This document shows positions 59,665 through 64,000 of a stretch of DNA of 64,000 bases, piece after piece. Positions within the stretch are counted from its first letter, which is position 1. Each line of letters opens with the position of its first letter. Source of the DNA: Pseudomonadota bacterium. GTDB taxonomy: Bacteria; Tectomicrobia; Entotheonellia; Entotheonellales; Entotheonellaceae. The stretch lies in the NCBI GenBank assembly GCA_005777235.1, contig SXND01000249.1:1-64000 (forward strand), given 5' to 3'. The translations under genes were made by a program, and so were the position numbers. The notes beneath the pieces were generated by a model. The model ran no database searches and was not told the origin of the DNA. It worked only from the letters and a program-made list of their open reading frames with translations.

Positions 59665-60966
59665 ATGGTACTGACGTCCCAGAAGCAGGCCTTGGACACC
59701 TGGCAGCGTCGTATCGCCAACGCGACACGCAACATGCTTGATCTGACCAATGATTTTACCTATACCATGGTCCGTGATCCATCCCCCGGGACACCGCACG
59801 GGTTACAGACCGGGCTACAGGGGCAGACCCGCGCTAAGTTGCTCCCGGCAGTGCGGGCCTTCGATGAGTTATGGGGCTTGCACCAGCTGGTAGAAGACGT
59901 CATTGCGCAGGCCCAACAGCATTACGAGGCGTATCAGGCCTGGGAGCGTTTAGCACTGCCGCAGCGCTGGTTGCAGGGGGAGATGGACGTCCAGCAGGTG
60001 GCACGGGAGATTGATCGCTTGCTGACCACCCCGTCTATCCAGTTGCCCACGGTCCAGACGCCTCTGGCCCAGCGTCGTCTGGCGGATGCTGCCGAGACGG
60101 CGCAGACGATCAGCCCAGATACCCTGTTTCGCCTCATGGAAGCGGCGTTTGCGCTGCTCAACGGTCTCATTGCCGAGATTGACGCGGTGTGGCAGCGCTG
60201 GACCGGGCGCCTGCAGACCCTGGAGACCACTGTGGAGCACCTGACGCGCCTGGCGCATGACATCCTCGGGGAGACGCCTCCTACCCTCCGCGCTACCCAA
60301 CAACGCCTCGCCGTGTGGCGGAGCGCCGTGCTCAACGACCCCCTCAGTGTCTCACACAGCGAGGGCGAAGCGCTCGCGCAGGCGATCACGCAGACGCAGG
60401 AGCATCTGGAGGCCCTCCAACAGCAGCGGGCGACGTTTCCAGAACAGCTCGCCGCAGCACGGCAGACGCTGGAACAGCTCTGCCTTCTGAGCTGTAGCGT
60501 CCAGGAGACGTGGGACGAGGTCCATCGGAAGGTCGTCCAGCCGCAGGGCGTCGGCGCGCTCGCCGAGACGACGCAACAGGCGGAGCTGCAGACGCGCCTG
60601 GCGCACATCCAGGACGCTGCGGCCACGGGACAATGGCGTCCGGCGGTCAAAGCCCTGGCCATCTGGCAGCAGCAGGCGGAGAGCCATTGGCAGCACCTCG
60701 CCGCACTGCTCACCGCGAACCAGGCGCCTCTGGCACGACGTGCCGATCTCCGGGATCTCCTCGGGGCGTGGGAAACGAAAGCGCAGGCCTATCAGCTGAT
60801 CGAGCATCCTGACCTGGCGGCGCTCAGTCAGCGGGCGCGCGCCATATTGTATGCCCGTCCGTCCGATCTCATGGCCGCGGAACAACTGGTTGCGGCGTAT
60901 GCCCAGCGGCTGAGCGTCCTGCACGTGTCGGGGCACGGCGCCCGACAGCGACAGGAGGTCCAATGA
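59665..60966 (+). CDS. Coiled-coil protein of unknown function, operon with PknG-like kinase
   Basis: Product of 433 residues, almost entirely helical and rich in Gln, Ala, Glu and Leu; heptad patterns run from about 45 to 390 with a single cysteine-containing stretch (LEQLCLLSCSV). No signal peptide, transmembrane helix or catalytic motif is seen. AGGGAGAG precedes ATG 59665 and the stop overlaps the kinase start (ATGA), so the two are translationally coupled. It may be a scaffold or substrate of the kinase. I do not recognise the family. Confidence 0.65.
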   Translation: MVLTSQKQALDTWQRRIANATRNMLDLTNDFTYTMVRDPSPGTPHGLQTGLQGQTRAKLLPAVRAFDELWGLHQLVEDVIAQAQQHYEAYQAWERLALPQRWLQGEMDVQQVAREIDRLLTTPSIQLPTVQTPLAQRRLADAAETAQTISPDTLFRLMEAAFALLNGLIAEIDAVWQRWTGRLQTLETTVEHLTRLAHDILGETPPTLRATQQRLAVWRSAVLNDPLSVSHSEGEALAQAITQTQEHLEALQQQRATFPEQLAAARQTLEQLCLLSCSVQETWDEVHRKVVQPQGVGALAETTQQAELQTRLAHIQDAAATGQWRPAVKALAIWQQQAESHWQHLAALLTANQAPLARRADLRDLLGAWETKAQAYQLIEHPDLAALSQRARAILYARPSDLMAAEQLVAAYAQRLSVLHVSGHGARQRQEVQ

Positions 60967-63404
60967 CCGCAGCAGCACCCATGCCCGTCTGTACCTTTTG
61001 TGGTGGCCCGCTGGAAGCACACCAGGGCCGGATCACCTGTGCAGATTGTGGCCAGGCCCCACGGGGACAGTCGCTCGTGGAGCCTGGCAGCCAGGCCACG
61101 GTGCCCGCCACGCCGTTGTCGGCCCCTCCCGCCATACCACGCCTCCAGACCGTCTCGCAGTCGGCCAGTATGGGCAGTGGCCGGGCCTCGCAGCGTGCAA
61201 CAGCCGTGGCGAAACGTCTGGAATCCATGCACGTGCGGACGAACGCGACACGTTCCGTCTTTGAGCACAATGGCGGTCTGCGTCTGCACCACCCCAATAC
61301 GCACCGTCGGGCTGGCAGCCAAAGCGTCTCGCTGGCGGTTCTCGGGTGCAACCTGGTCGAGGTGGCCCCGCAGGCGCCGGTGGATCCCCTGCTCAATCTC
61401 AAGAGCCGTGAACAGGTCTCGATCCCCGTCTCGGCGCGCTATTGTACGCACGACGCTTGTCTCGGCGATCCGCAGACCCCCCTGGATCCGCAGCGCCCCG
61501 ACCCCGACCCCACGACGGGCGAGCCCTACCACGTGCCCGTCAAACTCCAGGAGGATCGTGGCTTTTGCGAGTGGTGTGGCACACCCTACCGCTTCGTCCC
61601 GGAGCTGCAATCGGGGGACGTGATCGACCAGCAGTATGCCATCAAAGGCTACTTAGCGCGTGGCGGCTTTGGGATCATCTATGTGGCCTGGGATCTGCGT
61701 GTCGGGCGCTACGTGGTGCTCAAAGGGGTGGCCAATGCGAGCGATCCCGTGGCCATGCGGGCCGCCGTGGAAGAAAAACGCCATCTGGCGGGGTTGGATC
61801 ATCCCAACATTGTGAAAATTTACAATTTCGTGGAACATCACGGCGTGAGCTACCTGGTGATGCAATACATCGGCGGGTGCACGCTGAAGACGCTCCGTCG
61901 GGAGCGCTTTGAAGCCGGGCTCGGCCCCCTGCCGGTGCCCGTGGCGCTCGCCTATATGCATCGCATTCTCAATGCCTTCCAGTATCTGCATCAGCGCGGC
62001 CTGGTCTATCGCGATTGTAAGATCGATAACATTATGGCCATGGGGGACGATGTCGTGCTCATCGATCTGGGAGCCGTGGTGTCCCAGCAGCGCCAGGACG
62101 GTGACCTGATCTTTACCACCGGCTATAATCCGCTGGAAACTGTCCCGGTCGACCTGACCACAGGTCACAATTGTTTTGACGAACCGGCAGGGTTTAGTGA
62201 GGTGTCCGATTATCACACCATCATGCGCACCCTGGCCGTGTTGACGGTGGATTTCAAGTATCAGCAGGAGCCATACCTCTACGATCTGCCTACACCAGAA
62301 GAGGAGCCGCTGTTTCAGCACTATCCCTCGTTTTACCGGCTCTTGCTCAAAGGCACCCGACGGCATCCGGCGGAGCGTTTTCAAAATATCCAAGAGATGG
62401 CCGCGCACATGGTCGGGGTCATGCGGGAAGTCGTCTGCCTGGAGCGCCAGCAGCCGATGCAGGTTGACAGTCCGTGGTTCCATGTGGAGATATTTACCGG
62501 TGCGACGGCGCCGAGCTATCGCACGCTCCCGGCCCTGAAAATGGATATGCGAGATCGGGCGGCAGGGCTGCTCCTGACCATCACGGAGCCCGATCCCGAG
62601 CGCCACGTGGATCTTCTCCGCTCTGTCTTGATCCAATATCCCCAATCGCCTGAAGTCGCCCTGCGCATGGCGCGTGTCCTGATTGATCTGCGTCAATATG
62701 CCGAGGCAGAGCAACACCTCACCACTGTGGCCAATGCGAATCCGTTTGAGTGGCGGGTGCTGTGGTGCCGCATGCTCATGCACATGGCACGCGGGGACTT
62801 CAAGTTAGCGCGCGAGTTAGCCGAAACGATTTATGGGGATATGCCTGGCGAGCTCAGCCCCAAGCTGGCGCTGGCCTATGCGGCGGAACAAGACGGGGAT
62901 CGGACCTCGGCCATGACCCTCTACAATGTGGTGTCACTATGCGATGCCGCCGCCCCATCGGCGGCCTTTGGTCTGGCGCGCCTCCTGGAAGGGCTGAAGG
63001 AGCGCGACGGGGCGGTCGTGGCTTACCAGCGCGTTCCCCCCAGTTCGATTGCCTACACTGCAGCACAGATCGCCCTGGCACGCACACTCATCCGCCTCGA
63101 TCCACAAGTGGACACCTTACGCGAAGCGGCGCAGGCACTAGAGGCCCTGCCGCAGGAAGGCTATGAGTGCCACCGCGTGCAGGCTGATGTGCTCATCGCT
63201 GCCGCGCAGCGCTTGGAGCACAAGGCGTTTGCCGCGGATCCCAAGGTCAGGCTCTTTGGGATACCCCTGGAGGCCAGGGCCCTGCGTCTGGCCGCGGAAC
63301 ACGCGCTGCGTCGTGCCGCGACCGCCGTGCAGCGGCGCGATCCGGGGCAGCATTATCAACTGGTGTTGGAGGCGAATCGCCAGCGGCCTCTGACGCTGCT
63401 GTAA
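60963..63404 (+). CDS. PknG-like serine/threonine kinase with zinc ribbons and TPR domain
   Basis: Product of 813 residues. Residues 9-30 form a zinc ribbon (CTFCGG, CADCG). A second CxxC (FCEWCG, about 200) precedes the kinase, as the rubredoxin-like domain does in PknG. The kinase has YLARGGFGIIYVAWD, Lys254 (VVLKGVAN), YRDCKIDN with Asp351 and DLG (Asp368) in place of HRD and DFG. After about 530 comes a helical TPR-type array. In actinobacteria PknG controls 2-oxoglutarate metabolism through an FHA protein. Here the neighbours are a coiled-coil protein and a PP2C phosphatase with a similar zinc ribbon, suggesting a self-contained phosphosignalling unit. Confidence 0.88.
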   Translation: MTAAAPMPVCTFCGGPLEAHQGRITCADCGQAPRGQSLVEPGSQATVPATPLSAPPAIPRLQTVSQSASMGSGRASQRATAVAKRLESMHVRTNATRSVFEHNGGLRLHHPNTHRRAGSQSVSLAVLGCNLVEVAPQAPVDPLLNLKSREQVSIPVSARYCTHDACLGDPQTPLDPQRPDPDPTTGEPYHVPVKLQEDRGFCEWCGTPYRFVPELQSGDVIDQQYAIKGYLARGGFGIIYVAWDLRVGRYVVLKGVANASDPVAMRAAVEEKRHLAGLDHPNIVKIYNFVEHHGVSYLVMQYIGGCTLKTLRRERFEAGLGPLPVPVALAYMHRILNAFQYLHQRGLVYRDCKIDNIMAMGDDVVLIDLGAVVSQQRQDGDLIFTTGYNPLETVPVDLTTGHNCFDEPAGFSEVSDYHTIMRTLAVLTVDFKYQQEPYLYDLPTPEEEPLFQHYPSFYRLLLKGTRRHPAERFQNIQEMAAHMVGVMREVVCLERQQPMQVDSPWFHVEIFTGATAPSYRTLPALKMDMRDRAAGLLLTITEPDPERHVDLLRSVLIQYPQSPEVALRMARVLIDLRQYAEAEQHLTTVANANPFEWRVLWCRMLMHMARGDFKLARELAETIYGDMPGELSPKLALAYAAEQDGDRTSAMTLYNVVSLCDAAAPSAAFGLARLLEGLKERDGAVVAYQRVPPSSIAYTAAQIALARTLIRLDPQVDTLREAAQALEALPQEGYECHRVQADVLIAAAQRLEHKAFAADPKVRLFGIPLEARALRLAAEHALRRAATAVQRRDPGQHYQLVLEANRQRPLTLL

Positions 63405-63618
63405 GGGAGCGGCGGGGGACACGCAACGGGCGCACCCTCCAGGTCCATTGGCGTCAGGTATGCCTCGCGGGCACGACCTGCGCAGGGGTGGGACTGCCAG
63501 GGGATGTCCGCAATACACATCGAGGGGGTCGGAGAGCATGGCGGTATTGGGCAACAGTGGACGCGGGGCACAGGAGTGCGACGAGAGAGGGAAGGATCCT
63601 TCTCTAAGGAGACGTAGC

Positions 63619-64000
63619 GTGGAATGTCCGCAGTGTCAGAGTCCAGTGCCAGGGCGTTTCTGTGGGCAGTGCGGAGCGCCTGTCGCTGCCACAGGGTTCG
63701 CGCGCCTGGGCAGCACGGCGCCAGCCGCCGCGCGCCCGGGCTGTCCCTGCGGAGCCGACGCCACCACGTGCGATGCCCATGGTTTCTGTCGAGACTGTGG
63801 CATGCGGCGCGGGGCCGCTCCCGAGGATCATCAGGAAATCGTCATCAGTGCCAGCTTTGCCAGCGTGTGCGACCGCGGTTTACGTCATGTGGAGAATCAG
63901 GACGCCCATGCCTTATCCGTCTGCGAAGTCCGAGGCGTTCCAGCGTATATCGCGGTGGTCTGTGATGGGGTGTCGAGTTCCAGTGCGGGTGCCGCGGCCT
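63619..64000 (+). CDS. PP2C-family protein phosphatase with N-terminal zinc ribbons (runs off window)
   Basis: GTG 63619 follows AAGGAG (63607-63612). The first 127 codons are present; the rest is beyond the right edge. Two zinc-ribbon-like CxxC pairs (CPQCQS with CGQCG; CPCGA with CRDCG) precede the PP2C domain start, recognised by SVCDRGLRHVENQDAHAL and VVCDGVSSSSAG (equivalent to the RxxNQDA and DGMGG metal-site motifs). The 214-base gap to the kinase gene contains nothing recognisable. It most likely reverses the phosphorylation made by the PknG-like kinase. Confidence 0.85.
   Translation, partial: MECPQCQSPVPGRFCGQCGAPVAATGFARLGSTAPAAARPGCPCGADATTCDAHGFCRDCGMRRGAAPEDHQEIVISASFASVCDRGLRHVENQDAHALSVCEVRGVPAYIAVVCDGVSSSSAGAAA

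Noticed and set aside
1-64000. tRNA, rRNA and CRISPR arrays
   Set aside because: No cloverleaf-like intergenic sequence, rRNA segment or regularly spaced direct repeats were seen by eye; a tRNAscan/CRISPR search would settle it.

Overview
The window is about 60% GC, densely coded and carries no rRNA, tRNA or CRISPR array that I can see. The gene content suggests an uncultured Gram-negative-type bacterium. It makes menaquinone (menG-menB-menA) and type II fatty acids (fabI). It also has sulfatase-like, carboxymuconolactone-decarboxylase-like and reductive-dehalogenase-like enzymes, a PknG-like kinase and an unusual isoleucyl-tRNA synthetase. A Tectomicrobia/Entotheonella-like lineage is my guess from this mixture; nothing in the sequence proves it.

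Left part (1-20 kb). An NDP-forming acyl-CoA ligase lacks its true 5' end: its first 117 bases are an exact copy of part of the MmgE/PrpD gene at 8.5 kb. An aerotolerance-type operon follows (membrane protein, DUF4175-like protein, MoxR ATPase, DUF58 protein, BatA/VWA protein). Then come a PadR regulator, MmgE/PrpD, a NYN-domain nuclease, a macrodomain hydrolase, ribB, ileS with non-standard signature motifs, an HD phosphohydrolase, a nitroreductase and the leftward menG-menB-menA operon.

Middle part (20-34.5 kb). An AT-richer gap and an IS630 remnant open an accessory-looking stretch with housekeeping genes in it: a DTW-domain tRNA modifier, a MacB-like permease, oligopeptidase A, and an Hsp20/Lon-like pair. 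Between 27.8 and 31.5 kb decay is concentrated: a GAPDH pseudogene with its middle deleted, an attC-like inverted repeat, a frameshifted nitronate monooxygenase, a frameshifted DUF4145 gene, and a tnpB ruined by a stop codon, a frameshift and lost zinc ligands. Immediately after tnpB lies a complete group II intron domain V and domain VI with no reverse transcriptase nearby. A sulfatase-like gene and a class III aminotransferase close this part.

Right part (34.5-64 kb). This holds a long fusion of a nucleotide-transporter-like membrane domain, HEAT repeats and a cyclic-nucleotide-binding domain; a PatB/MalY lyase; thyA; a LOG-family hydrolase; a reductive-dehalogenase-like protein; a thiolase/DUF35 pair; a membrane-anchored Rossmann/RyR protein; an SDR; a two-repeat lipoprotein; a YedY-like molybdoenzyme with its cytochrome b; a Met-rich DUF6799 protein; and an SMI1/HEAT gene split by one in-frame TGA. 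After these come a PIG-L deacetylase, a DAO-type oxidase with fabI, a CMD protein, uvrC, and a phosphosignalling operon (coiled-coil protein, PknG-like kinase, PP2C phosphatase) that runs off the right edge.
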